Part shown: positions 55,997 to 64,000 of the stretch, one piece after another
How the letters are laid out: each line of letters starts with the position of its first letter
Position numbering within the stretch: position 1 is the first letter of the stretch
Assembly: GCF_018324385.1 (NCBI RefSeq)
Contig: NZ_AP019536.1
Coordinates: 62,001-126,000 of the forward strand
DNA from: Ferrigenium kumadai
GTDB taxonomy: Bacteria > Pseudomonadota > Gammaproteobacteria > Burkholderiales > Gallionellaceae
Reading direction: 5' to 3'
DNA: 64,000 nt
Position numbers and translations under genes: made by a program
The notes under the pieces: model-generated
What the model was told of the DNA's origin: nothing
Seen by the model: the letters and a program-made list of their open reading frames with translations, nothing else
Databases searched by the model: none

Positions 55997-57346
55997 ATGC
56001 GAACAAGTTCCTTGATGATGTACGGTGCATTCCTCCTGATGCAAACTGTTTACGGAGCGGAGATGCTCCCTGTTGAAGCGGTGAAAGCCGTCCCGCCAGC
56101 ACTCGATCCGCAAAAACAGGTGGCAGGGATCGATTCGGTGGTGGCAGTGGTCAACGATGACGTGATCACCCGCCGCGAACTGGATGACCGTCTGCGCACG
56201 GTGGCTCGCCAGTTGGAGAAACAGGGCACACAGCTGCCCGCGCCGGAGGTGTTAGAGAAGCAGATACTCGAGCGCATGATCACCGACCTGCTGCAGGCGC
56301 AATTCGCGAAGGAAAACGGCGTGCGCGTGGATGATACGCAACTCGATCTGGCGATCACGCGGATCGCACAACAGAACGGTTTTCCGGCGCTTGCGGAATT
56401 TCGCGCGAAGCTGGAGGCGGACGGGGTGAACTTCAAGAAATTCCGCGAGGAGATCCGCGGCGAAATCATTTCCACGCGGCTGCGCGAGCGCGAAGTGGAG
56501 AGCAAGCTGGTGATCAGCGATACGGAGGTGGACAACTACCTCGCCAACAAGGCCAGGATGGGCGGTGCGAACGAGGAGTTCCATCTTGCGCACATCCTGG
56601 TGGTGGTGCCTGAACAGGCCAGCGCCGAGAAGATCCAGGCGGCTCGCGACAAGGCCGAGCAGGCATTGGCGCAATTGAAGGGTGGTGCCGATTTCGCCCA
56701 GGTGGCAGCCGGCACTTCCGATGCCAAGGATGCGCTCAAGGGCGGCGATCTCGGCTGGCGCTCCAGCGACCGCATTCCTCCGCTATTCATGAACGAATTG
56801 CAGAGCCTGCAGCCCGGACAGACCACTGCGGTGCTGCGCAGTCCGAGCGGTTTTCATGTCCTCAAGCTGATCGAGAAGCGTAGCGGCAGCGCACCGGTGG
56901 TGATCGTTGAGACGCACGCGCGACACATCCTGATCAAGACCAGCGAGATCGTGCCGGCAATCGAGGCGAAGAGCCGCATCATGGAGATCAAGGCACGCAT
57001 CGAGGCGGGCGCGGATTTCGCCGAGCAGGCCAAGCGCTATTCGCAGGATGGCAGCGCGCAACAGGGAGGCGACCTGGATTGGCTTGCCCCGGGACAGACC
57101 GTTCCCGAATTCGAGGATGCGATGAACAAGCTGCAACCCGGCATGATAGGAGCGGTGCAGACGCAGTTCGGCTGGCACCTGATCCAGGTGCTGGAGCGGC
57201 GCAGTACCGACGTCAGTGTGCAGCAGCAGCGCCAGCAGGCGCGTCAGGCGATCGGCAATTTCAAGTCCGAAGAGCTGTATCAGGACTGGTTGCGCCAGCT
57301 GCGCGATCGCGCCTTCATCGAATACCGCCTCGAAGAGAACAACTAG
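55997..57346 (+). CDS. surA: Periplasmic chaperone/peptidyl-prolyl isomerase SurA
   Basis: The 449-residue product has a signal peptide, the SurA N-domain (VVAVVNDDVITRRELDDRL), and two parvulin PPIase domains (FHLAHILVVVPEQ with GGDLGWRSSDRIPPLF; ETHARHILIKTSE with GGDLDWLAPGQTVPEF). It helps fold outer-membrane proteins such as LptD, encoded upstream. The spacing to pdxA is 3 nt. Confidence 0.95.
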   Translation: MRTSSLMMYGAFLLMQTVYGAEMLPVEAVKAVPPALDPQKQVAGIDSVVAVVNDDVITRRELDDRLRTVARQLEKQGTQLPAPEVLEKQILERMITDLLQAQFAKENGVRVDDTQLDLAITRIAQQNGFPALAEFRAKLEADGVNFKKFREEIRGEIISTRLREREVESKLVISDTEVDNYLANKARMGGANEEFHLAHILVVVPEQASAEKIQAARDKAEQALAQLKGGADFAQVAAGTSDAKDALKGGDLGWRSSDRIPPLFMNELQSLQPGQTTAVLRSPSGFHVLKLIEKRSGSAPVVIVETHARHILIKTSEIVPAIEAKSRIMEIKARIEAGADFAEQAKRYSQDGSAQQGGDLDWLAPGQTVPEFEDAMNKLQPGMIGAVQTQFGWHLIQVLERRSTDVSVQQQRQQARQAIGNFKSEELYQDWLRQLRDRAFIEYRLEENN

Positions 57347-57349
57347 CCG

Positions 57350-58342
57350 GTGAGCAAAACTCTTCCTTCCGCCCCGCTGGTCATCACATCCGGGGAGCCG
57401 GCAGGTATCGGCCCGGATCTGTGTGTACGGCTTGCCGCAACATCGGCGGCGGAGCCCTTCGTCGTTATCGCCGATAAGAGCCTGTTGCAACAGCGTGCCG
57501 CGCAGCTCGGCGTGGGGCTGCGATTGCAGGACTATGTGGCTGGGCGACCGGCTCAACCGGACATCTTGTCAGTGATCCATGTGCCGCTCGCCGTGCCTTG
57601 CCGTCCCGGAACGTTGGATGCCGCCAACAGCGGCTACGTGCTGGAGATGCTGCGCCGCGCGGTGCAGGGATGCCAGAGAGGCGAGTTTTCCGGCATGGTG
57701 ACCGCCCCGGTGCACAAAGGCATCATCAACGATGCCGGGATTCCCTTCACCGGACATACAGAATTCCTCGCCGAGCAGACCGGCACGCCGCTGGTGGTGA
57801 TGATGCTGGTCGGCGGCGGCATGCGCGTGGCGCTGGCGACCACGCATCTCGCGCTCCGGGAGGTGCCTGACGCGATCACCGCACCGTTGCTCGAAGATGT
57901 GCTGCGCATCATCCGGCGGGACCTGCAACGACGCTTCGGCATCGCGCAGCCGCGCATCCTGGTGGCGGGGCTCAATCCGCATGCGGGTGAGGGCGGTTAT
58001 CTGGGGCGCGAAGAGATCGACGTGATGATCCCCGTGCTCGACCGCTTGCGCGACGAAGGTTTCGATGTCAGTGCGCCCCTGCCTGCCGATACCTTGTTCA
58101 CGCCGCATAAACTTTCACAATGCGATTGCGTGCTGTCGATGTATCACGACCAGGGCTTGCCTGTGCTGAAGCACGCCAGCTTCGGGCAGGGGGTGAACGT
58201 CACGCTGGGTCTGCCCATCATCCGCACTTCGGTGGATCACGGCACGGCACTGGATCTGGCGGGAACCGGCAAGGCCGATAGCGGCAGCCTGCTGGAGGCA
58301 CTCAAGCTGGCGTCAGAGATGGTGAGTCATGAGCAGTCATAA
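57350..58342 (+). CDS. pdxA: 4-hydroxythreonine-4-phosphate dehydrogenase PdxA
   Basis: The 330-residue product has [13 protein letters not shown], the substrate loop [27 protein letters not shown] (start MVTAPVHKG), [17 protein letters not shown] and [11 protein letters not shown]. It acts in vitamin B6 synthesis. It starts with GTG 57350 and overlaps rsmA by 14 nt, the conserved surA-pdxA-rsmA order. Confidence 0.95.
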   Translation: MSKTLPSAPLVITSGEPAGIGPDLCVRLAATSAAEPFVVIADKSLLQQRAAQLGVGLRLQDYVAGRPAQPDILSVIHVPLAVPCRPGTLDAANSGYVLEMLRRAVQGCQRGEFSGMVTAPVHKGIINDAGIPFTGHTEFLAEQTGTPLVVMMLVGGGMRVALATTHLALREVPDAITAPLLEDVLRIIRRDLQRRFGIAQPRILVAGLNPHAGEGGYLGREEIDVMIPVLDRLRDEGFDVSAPLPADTLFTPHKLSQCDCVLSMYHDQGLPVLKHASFGQGVNVTLGLPIIRTSVDHGTALDLAGTGKADSGSLLEALKLASEMVSHEQS

Positions 58343-59123
58343 GGCAAAAAAACAGTTTGGCCAGAACTTCCTGGTCGACCAGCAGATCATCGCCGACATC
58401 GTCGCGGCGATCCGCCCGGAGCCGGACGACAACATGGTCGAGATCGGTCCCGGACTCGGCGCGCTTACGCGGCCGTTGCTCAAGCGGCTGAATCACCTGC
58501 ATGTGGTGGAGATAGATCGCGACATCATCGCGCGGCTGGAACACGACTATCCGCAGGGCGATGCCGGCAGGAAGCTGACCATCCATGCGGGAGACGCGCT
58601 GGCGTTCGATTTCGCCACGCTGCCCGCGCCGCTGCGCATCGTCGGCAACCTGCCGTACAACATCTCGTCGCCGCTGCTGTTCCACTTCGCCGCCTATGCC
58701 GAGCGCGTCACCGACATGCACTTCATGCTGCAGAACGAAGTGGTCGAGCGCATGGTCGCCGAGCCCTCCACCCCGGCATACGGGCGGCTGTCGGTGATGC
58801 TGCAGTATCGTTTCTACATGGAAAAGCTGCTGGACGTGCCGCCGGAATCCTTCCGTCCCGCGCCCAAGGTCGATTCCGCCATCGTGCGCATGATCCCGCT
58901 GCCTGCCGCCGAGATCGCGGTGCGCAACGAGAAGTTGTTTGCCGAGGTCGTTGGCGCGGCTTTCGGCCAGCGCCGCAAGACGCTGCGCAACACCCTGCGC
59001 GGCCACCTGGCGGCAGAAGATTTCGCCCAGCTCGGCATCGATGCGCAACTGCGTGCCGAGAATCTGTCCGTAGTGGAGTTCGCCAGGATAGCGAACCATC
59101 TGGATGGTAGAATGCGCGCCTGA
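58329..59123 (+). CDS. rsmA: 16S rRNA dimethyladenosine transferase RsmA (KsgA)
   Basis: The 264-residue product has [15 protein letters not shown] motif [31 protein letters not shown] (NLPY motif) and [14 protein letters not shown]. It dimethylates two adjacent adenines near the 3' end of 16S rRNA. It overlaps pdxA and is followed by thiD after 21 nt. Confidence 0.96.
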   Translation: MSSHKAKKQFGQNFLVDQQIIADIVAAIRPEPDDNMVEIGPGLGALTRPLLKRLNHLHVVEIDRDIIARLEHDYPQGDAGRKLTIHAGDALAFDFATLPAPLRIVGNLPYNISSPLLFHFAAYAERVTDMHFMLQNEVVERMVAEPSTPAYGRLSVMLQYRFYMEKLLDVPPESFRPAPKVDSAIVRMIPLPAAEIAVRNEKLFAEVVGAAFGQRRKTLRNTLRGHLAAEDFAQLGIDAQLRAENLSVVEFARIANHLDGRMRA

Positions 59124-59144
59124 AATTCCCTGAGTGCGCCCGTC

Positions 59145-59978
59145 ATGTCTGAATCTTTTCCTCTGGTAATGAGTTTTGCCGCAACCGACCCCAGCGGGGG
59201 CGCGGGCTTGCAGGCCGACATTCTGACCATAGCCAGTATGGGTTGCCACCCACTGTCAGTGGTGACTGCCATCACCGTGCAGGACACCAGCGGCGTGGAC
59301 GATGTGATGCCGATCGACCCGGACTGGGTGGTGGACCAAGCGCGCGCGATGCTGGAGGACGTGCCGGTCGCCGCGTTCAAGATCGGCCTGCTGGGCAGCG
59401 TGGAGAACATCGCGGCGATCGCCGAGGTGATGGCGGACTACCCGGATATCCCGCTGGTGCTCGACCCAGTGCTTGCTTCCGGCCGCGGCGACGAGTTGGC
59501 CAACGAAGACATGCTGGATGCGATGCGCGAGCTGCTGATCCCGCAGACCACCATCATCACGCCGAACAGCATGGAAGCGCGCCGGCTGGCCCTGAACGAC
59601 GACGACGAGAATGACGATCCCGGATTGGACGAGTGTGCTAAGCGTCTGCTGCGCATGGGCTGCGAGTACGTGCTGATCACCGGCACGCACGAGCATACGC
59701 CCAAGGTCATCAACACCCTGTACGGCGAGCGCGGCGTGATCCGCAGCGACAGCTGGGCGCGCCTGTCCGGCATCTATCACGGATCCGGCTGCACCCTGGC
59801 TTCCGCGATCGCGGCCTTGCTGGCGCAGGACGTGGATGTGCCGGAGGCAGTCAAGGAGGCGCAGGAATACACTTGGCAAACGCTGAGCGCGGGCTTCCGG
59901 CCCGGCATGGGGCAGCATATCCCCGATCGTCTGTTCTGGGCGCGCGGCGAGGAGAATGGGCCTGAACGTCCGAATTAG
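59145..59978 (+). CDS. thiD: Hydroxymethylpyrimidine/phosphomethylpyrimidine kinase ThiD
   Basis: The 277-residue ribokinase-fold product has MSFAATDPSGGAGLQADIL, TAITVQDTSGV, KIGLLGSVENI and the anion hole/catalytic GIYHGSGCTLASAIAALLA. It phosphorylates HMP in thiamine synthesis. It overlaps thiE by 23 nt. An acidic insert (NDDDENDDPGLDE) is a local peculiarity. Confidence 0.93.
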   Translation: MSESFPLVMSFAATDPSGGAGLQADILTIASMGCHPLSVVTAITVQDTSGVDDVMPIDPDWVVDQARAMLEDVPVAAFKIGLLGSVENIAAIAEVMADYPDIPLVLDPVLASGRGDELANEDMLDAMRELLIPQTTIITPNSMEARRLALNDDDENDDPGLDECAKRLLRMGCEYVLITGTHEHTPKVINTLYGERGVIRSDSWARLSGIYHGSGCTLASAIAALLAQDVDVPEAVKEAQEYTWQTLSAGFRPGMGQHIPDRLFWARGEENGPERPN

Positions 59979-60585
59979 CGGGCTGTACGCCATCACGCCG
60001 GACGAGCGGGATACGGCGGAACTGTTGCGCAAGGTGCGCCAGGTTCTGCTGGGCGGCGCGCAGGTGGTCCAGTACCGCAACAAGCTGGCCGATGCGCAGT
60101 TGCGTTTCGAGCAGGCCGGTGCGTTGCGTGTATTGACGCGCGAATTTGGCGTGCCGCTGATCGTCAACGATGATGCTGGTTTAGCTAAGCAGGTCGATGC
60201 GGACGGCGTGCATCTGGGCGGGACGGACGGCAGCGTGGCTGCAGCGCGCGCGCTGCTCGGCGCGGCGAAGGTCATCGGCGTGTCTTGCTATAATCGCGCG
60301 CCTCTGGCTTTCGAGGCGGTGCGGCAGGGTGCCGATTACGTGGCGTTCGGCGCGTTCTTCCCTTCGGGCGTCAAGCCGGATGCGGTGAAGGCGACGCCCG
60401 AACTGTTGCAACAGGCGCGGCGTGAGTTGAACGTGCCCATCGTCGCCATCGGCGGCATCACCGTGCAGAACGGCGCGGAATTACTGGAGGCCGGCGCGGA
60501 TGCGCTGGCGGTGATCTCGGCGGTGTTCGCGGCGGCGGACATTCAGGACGCGGCAAGGCAGTTCGCAGAATTGAAATATCCATAG
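59956..60585 (+). CDS. thiE: Thiamine-phosphate synthase ThiE
   Basis: The 209-residue TIM barrel has [58 protein letters not shown] and [16 protein letters not shown]. It joins HMP-PP with the thiazole phosphate. It overlaps thiD, so the two are coupled. No thiG/thiC is in the window. Confidence 0.93.
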   Translation: MGLNVRISGLYAITPDERDTAELLRKVRQVLLGGAQVVQYRNKLADAQLRFEQAGALRVLTREFGVPLIVNDDAGLAKQVDADGVHLGGTDGSVAAARALLGAAKVIGVSCYNRAPLAFEAVRQGADYVAFGAFFPSGVKPDAVKATPELLQQARRELNVPIVAIGGITVQNGAELLEAGADALAVISAVFAAADIQDAARQFAELKYP

Positions 60586-60610
60586 AACAACATCAGTAGA
60601 AAGACGCATC

Positions 60611-61894
60611 ATGACTTCGCACAACCAGCAGCTTTTCGACGAATCCCAGAAGATCATCCCCGGCGGCGTGAACTCGCCGGTGCGCGCATTCAAATCGGTC
60701 GGCGGTACGCCGTTGTTCTTCAAGCGCGGCAAGGGCGCCTACGTGTGGGATGCCGACGACAAGCGCTACATTGATTATGTGAATTCCTGGGGTCCGATGA
60801 TCGTCGGCCACTGCCACCCCGACGTGGTGAAGGCGGTGCAGGACGCGGCTGCCGAAGGTCTGGGTTTCGGCGCGCCGACCGCGAGCGAGCTGGAGATCGC
60901 CGAACTGCTGTGCAAGATCCTGCCGTCGCTGGAAATGGTGCGTCTGGTCAGCTCCGGCACCGAGGCGACGATGACCGCGATCCGTCTGGCACGCGGTTTT
61001 ACCGGGCGTTCGCGCATCATCAAGTTCGAAGGCTGCTACCACGGCCACTCCGACGGTCTGCTGGTCAAGGCCGGTTCCGGCGCGCTGACCTTCGGCCAGC
61101 CGAGTTCTTCCGGTGTGCCCGCCGAGATCGCCGCACTGACCACGGTGCTGGACTACAACGACGCGGCCGGTCTGGAGAAGGCCTTTGCCGAATACGGCAA
61201 TGAGATCGCCGCGGTGATCGTCGAGCCGGTCGCCGGCAACATGAACCTGATCCTGCCGAAGCGCGAGTTCCTCGACGCGATGCGCAGCCTGTGCACCAAG
61301 CACGGCGCGGTGCTGATTCTGGACGAAGTGATGTCCGGCTTCCGCGTCGGTCTGCAGGGCGCTCATGGTCACTTTGGCATCAAGCCGGACCTGATCACGC
61401 TGGGCAAGGTGATGGGCGGCGGTCTGCCCGCCGCCGCTTTCGGCGGTCGCCGCGACATCATGCAATGCCTCGCACCGCTGGGTGCGGTGTACCAGGCCGG
61501 CACACTGTCCGGCAACCCGGTTGCAGTGGCGGCAGGCTTGGCTACGTTGAAGCTGGTACAGGCTCCCGGTTTCTATGAGCGTCTGACCCAGATCGCCAAA
61601 CAGATGACCGAAGGCATCGCAGCCAGCGCGAAGAAGCACGGCATCCCATTCAGCGCGCAGTCCATCGGCAGCATGTTCGGCCTGTATTTCAGCGAGAAGG
61701 CGCCGACCAGCTACGCCGAAGTGATGGCTAGCGACAAGGAGGCGTTTAACCGCTTCTTCCACGCGATGCTGGAAGAGGGCGTGTACCTCGCACCATCGGC
61801 GTTCGAAGCCGGTTTCGTGTCCGCCGCGCATAGCGATGCGGACATCGCGGCAACCATCGCTGCCGCCGACAGAGTCTTCGCGGCCTGGAAATAA
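60611..61894 (+). CDS. hemL: Glutamate-1-semialdehyde 2,1-aminomutase HemL
   Basis: The 427-residue PLP enzyme has [59 protein letters not shown] and the PLP-lysine motif [16 protein letters not shown]. It makes 5-aminolevulinate in the C5 haem pathway; hemB for the next step lies 0.8 kb downstream. The stop overlaps the ysxC ATG by one base. Confidence 0.96.
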   Translation: MTSHNQQLFDESQKIIPGGVNSPVRAFKSVGGTPLFFKRGKGAYVWDADDKRYIDYVNSWGPMIVGHCHPDVVKAVQDAAAEGLGFGAPTASELEIAELLCKILPSLEMVRLVSSGTEATMTAIRLARGFTGRSRIIKFEGCYHGHSDGLLVKAGSGALTFGQPSSSGVPAEIAALTTVLDYNDAAGLEKAFAEYGNEIAAVIVEPVAGNMNLILPKREFLDAMRSLCTKHGAVLILDEVMSGFRVGLQGAHGHFGIKPDLITLGKVMGGGLPAAAFGGRRDIMQCLAPLGAVYQAGTLSGNPVAVAAGLATLKLVQAPGFYERLTQIAKQMTEGIAASAKKHGIPFSAQSIGSMFGLYFSEKAPTSYAEVMASDKEAFNRFFHAMLEEGVYLAPSAFEAGFVSAAHSDADIAATIAAADRVFAAWK

Positions 61895-62487
61895 TGGGAC
61901 TCTTCTCCAAAGCGGCCTTCTACACCACGGTCAACGACTTGCGCGACCTGCCGCTGCACGGCGGCAGGGAAGTCGCGTTCGTCGGGCGTTCCAATGCCGG
62001 CAAATCCAGCGCGATCAACACGCTGGCGAACCATGTGCGACTGGCCTATACCAGCAAGACGCCGGGGCGCACCCAGCATCTCAATTACTTTTCGCTGGGA
62101 GATGATAATTATCTGGTGGACTTGCCGGGCTACGGCTACGCCAAAGTGCCTCCCGATGTGCAGAAGCATTGGGAAAAGCTGCTGGGTGATTACTTGCAAA
62201 CCCGCGAGGAGTTGGCAGGCCTGGTGGTCATCATGGACTCGCGCCATCCGCTGACGGCGCTGGACGAAGGCATGCTGGACTGGTTCGCTCCCACCGGCAA
62301 ACCGGTGCATGTGCTGCTGACCAAGTCGGACAAGCTCAGCCGCCAGCAGGCGACCAAGACACTGAATAGCGTAAAATCCTACCTGAACGAGCATTTCCCG
62401 AACTGTTCCGTGCAACTGTTTTCCAGCCTGAAGAAGCAGGGGACGGAAGAGGCAGAGGCGGTGATCGCGGGTTGGCTCAAGGAATGA
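61894..62487 (+). CDS. ysxC: Ribosome biogenesis GTPase YsxC/EngB
   Basis: The 197-residue GTPase has G1 [15 protein letters not shown]2 [13 protein letters not shown]3 [11 protein letters not shown] and G4 TKSDKLS. It acts in large-subunit assembly. It overlaps hemL by one base. The hairpin after its stop lacks a T-run on the plus strand and instead looks like the end of a minus-strand RNA. Confidence 0.95.
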   Translation: MGLFSKAAFYTTVNDLRDLPLHGGREVAFVGRSNAGKSSAINTLANHVRLAYTSKTPGRTQHLNYFSLGDDNYLVDLPGYGYAKVPPDVQKHWEKLLGDYLQTREELAGLVVIMDSRHPLTALDEGMLDWFAPTGKPVHVLLTKSDKLSRQQATKTLNSVKSYLNEHFPNCSVQLFSSLKKQGTEEAEAVIAGWLKE

Positions 62488-62492
62488 CAGAC

Positions 62493-62597
62493 AAAAAAAT
62501 GCCCCTGAACCAAAGGGGAAGGTCAGGGGCAAAGTCTTAACATGGTTAAGACACACGCTCAGGGAGGAGAAACGTGGAATGATTCATCATCATTCAC
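62493..62597 (-). ncRNA. Candidate small RNA with anti-Shine-Dalgarno loop
   Basis: Read on the minus strand, the ysxC-hemB spacer forms an ordered ~105-nt RNA. Hairpin 1 is GAATGAT/ATCATTC (62595-62577). Hairpin 2 is CACG/CGTG (62576-62554), whose 15-nt loop shows CTCCTCCC, an anti-Shine-Dalgarno-like word. Hairpin 3 is GTCTTAAC/GTTAAGAC (62552-62534) with a 3-nt loop. The terminator is TGCCCCTGA/TCAGGGGCA (62531-62500) followed by seven T. A promoter-like pair sits upstream. It resembles, from memory, the toxic betaproteobacterial sRNAs reported to expose an anti-SD; I cannot verify this. The RNA could bind Shine-Dalgarno sequences of mRNAs. Confidence 0.68.
62500..62531 (-). terminator. 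Terminator of the minus-strand small RNA
   Basis: TGCCCCTGA and TCAGGGGCA form a 9-bp stem with a 14-nt loop. The minus strand continues with TTTTTTT (62499-62493). On the plus strand the T-run is absent, so it terminates minus-strand transcription. Confidence 0.78.
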
Positions 62598-62602
62598 GCA
62601 AT

Positions 62603-62631
62603 CAGATAAGCCGTTTCTAAAATAGTTCCAA
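62603..62631 (-). promoter_or_regulatory. Promoter-like sequence for the minus-strand small RNA
   Basis: On the minus strand TTGGAA (62631-62626) and TATCTG (62608-62603) are separated by 17 nt. The predicted start near 62597-62595 coincides with the first hairpin of the small RNA. Confidence 0.5.
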
Positions 62632-62640
62632 AGAAAATAA

Positions 62641-64000
<1,360 letters not shown>

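Noticed and set aside
62500..62531. Hairpin after ysxC as a plus-strand terminator
   Set aside because: The T-run is only on the minus strand; on the plus strand it is followed by AAAGTC.

Overview
The window looks like chromosomal DNA from a betaproteobacterium, plausibly the Nitrosomonadales/Gallionellaceae side. I infer this from high GC, the Pseudomonas/beta-type gshA, metX-metW, an incomplete EIIA(Man)-HPr-EI phosphotransferase chain, an inactive dihydroorotase homologue next to pyrB, and the order amgK-murU / lptD-surA-pdxA-rsmA. It is mostly housekeeping DNA in tightly packed, often overlapping operons. It has no prophage, no intact insertion sequence and no CRISPR array.

Layout. 1-2.45 kb: end of a TorF-like porin, then glnK-amtB (ammonium uptake and sensing) and a terminator. 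2.5-5.9 kb: rdgC, tRNA-Gly(GCC), monofunctional relA. 5.9-6.26 kb: structured non-coding element bounded by inverted repeats. 6.3-13.0 kb (minus strand): Ser/Thr kinase, cNMP-binding-like/GGDEF protein, purU, a Rossmann-PAS-GGDEF protein, murI, ybiT. 13.1-16.8 kb: two c-di-GMP-I riboswitches, one before a small histidine kinase plus a REC-TPR protein and one before an orphan motB. 16.9-22 kb: gshA, apbE (with a palindromic repeat in its leader), a small membrane protein, EIIA(Man), ptsH, ptsI. 22-25.2 kb: SAM-II riboswitch with terminator, metX, metW, ampG-like permease. 25.3-30.6 kb: phosphotransferase/P-loop kinase fusion, repeats, remains of an HNH nuclease gene, argA, tautomerase, porin, rsmE. 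30.7-35 kb: thioredoxin-like protein, IMPase-like phosphatase, trkA-trkH. 35-41.9 kb: Pil-Chp chemosensory cluster pilG-pilI-pilJ-pilL. 41.9-48.6 kb: yqgE, ruvX, pyrB, pyrC-like, prlC, a glutaredoxin-like protein, xthA. 48.6-53.7 kb (minus): adenylate cyclase-FHA, ubiH, pepP, murU, amgK. 53.8-62.5 kb: lptD, surA, pdxA, rsmA, thiD, thiE, hemL, ysxC. 62.5-64 kb: a candidate small RNA on the minus strand, hemB, and a partial nucleotidyltransferase-like gene.

How it fits together. The most distinctive part is 6.3-16.8 kb. Two diguanylate cyclases that keep both the GG(D/E)EF and RxxD motifs and an eukaryotic-type kinase lie close to two c-di-GMP-I aptamers. The aptamers precede a sensor-less kinase, a REC-TPR protein and a flagellar stator subunit without motA. 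This suggests a local c-di-GMP circuit feeding motility output, next to the type IV pilus chemosensory cluster at 35-42 kb. Two other RNA regulators stand out: a SAM-II aptamer with its own promoter and terminator before metX, and a roughly 105-nt RNA with three hairpins that displays an anti-Shine-Dalgarno sequence in a loop between ysxC and hemB. All functions are read from sequence by eye; no database search was run.
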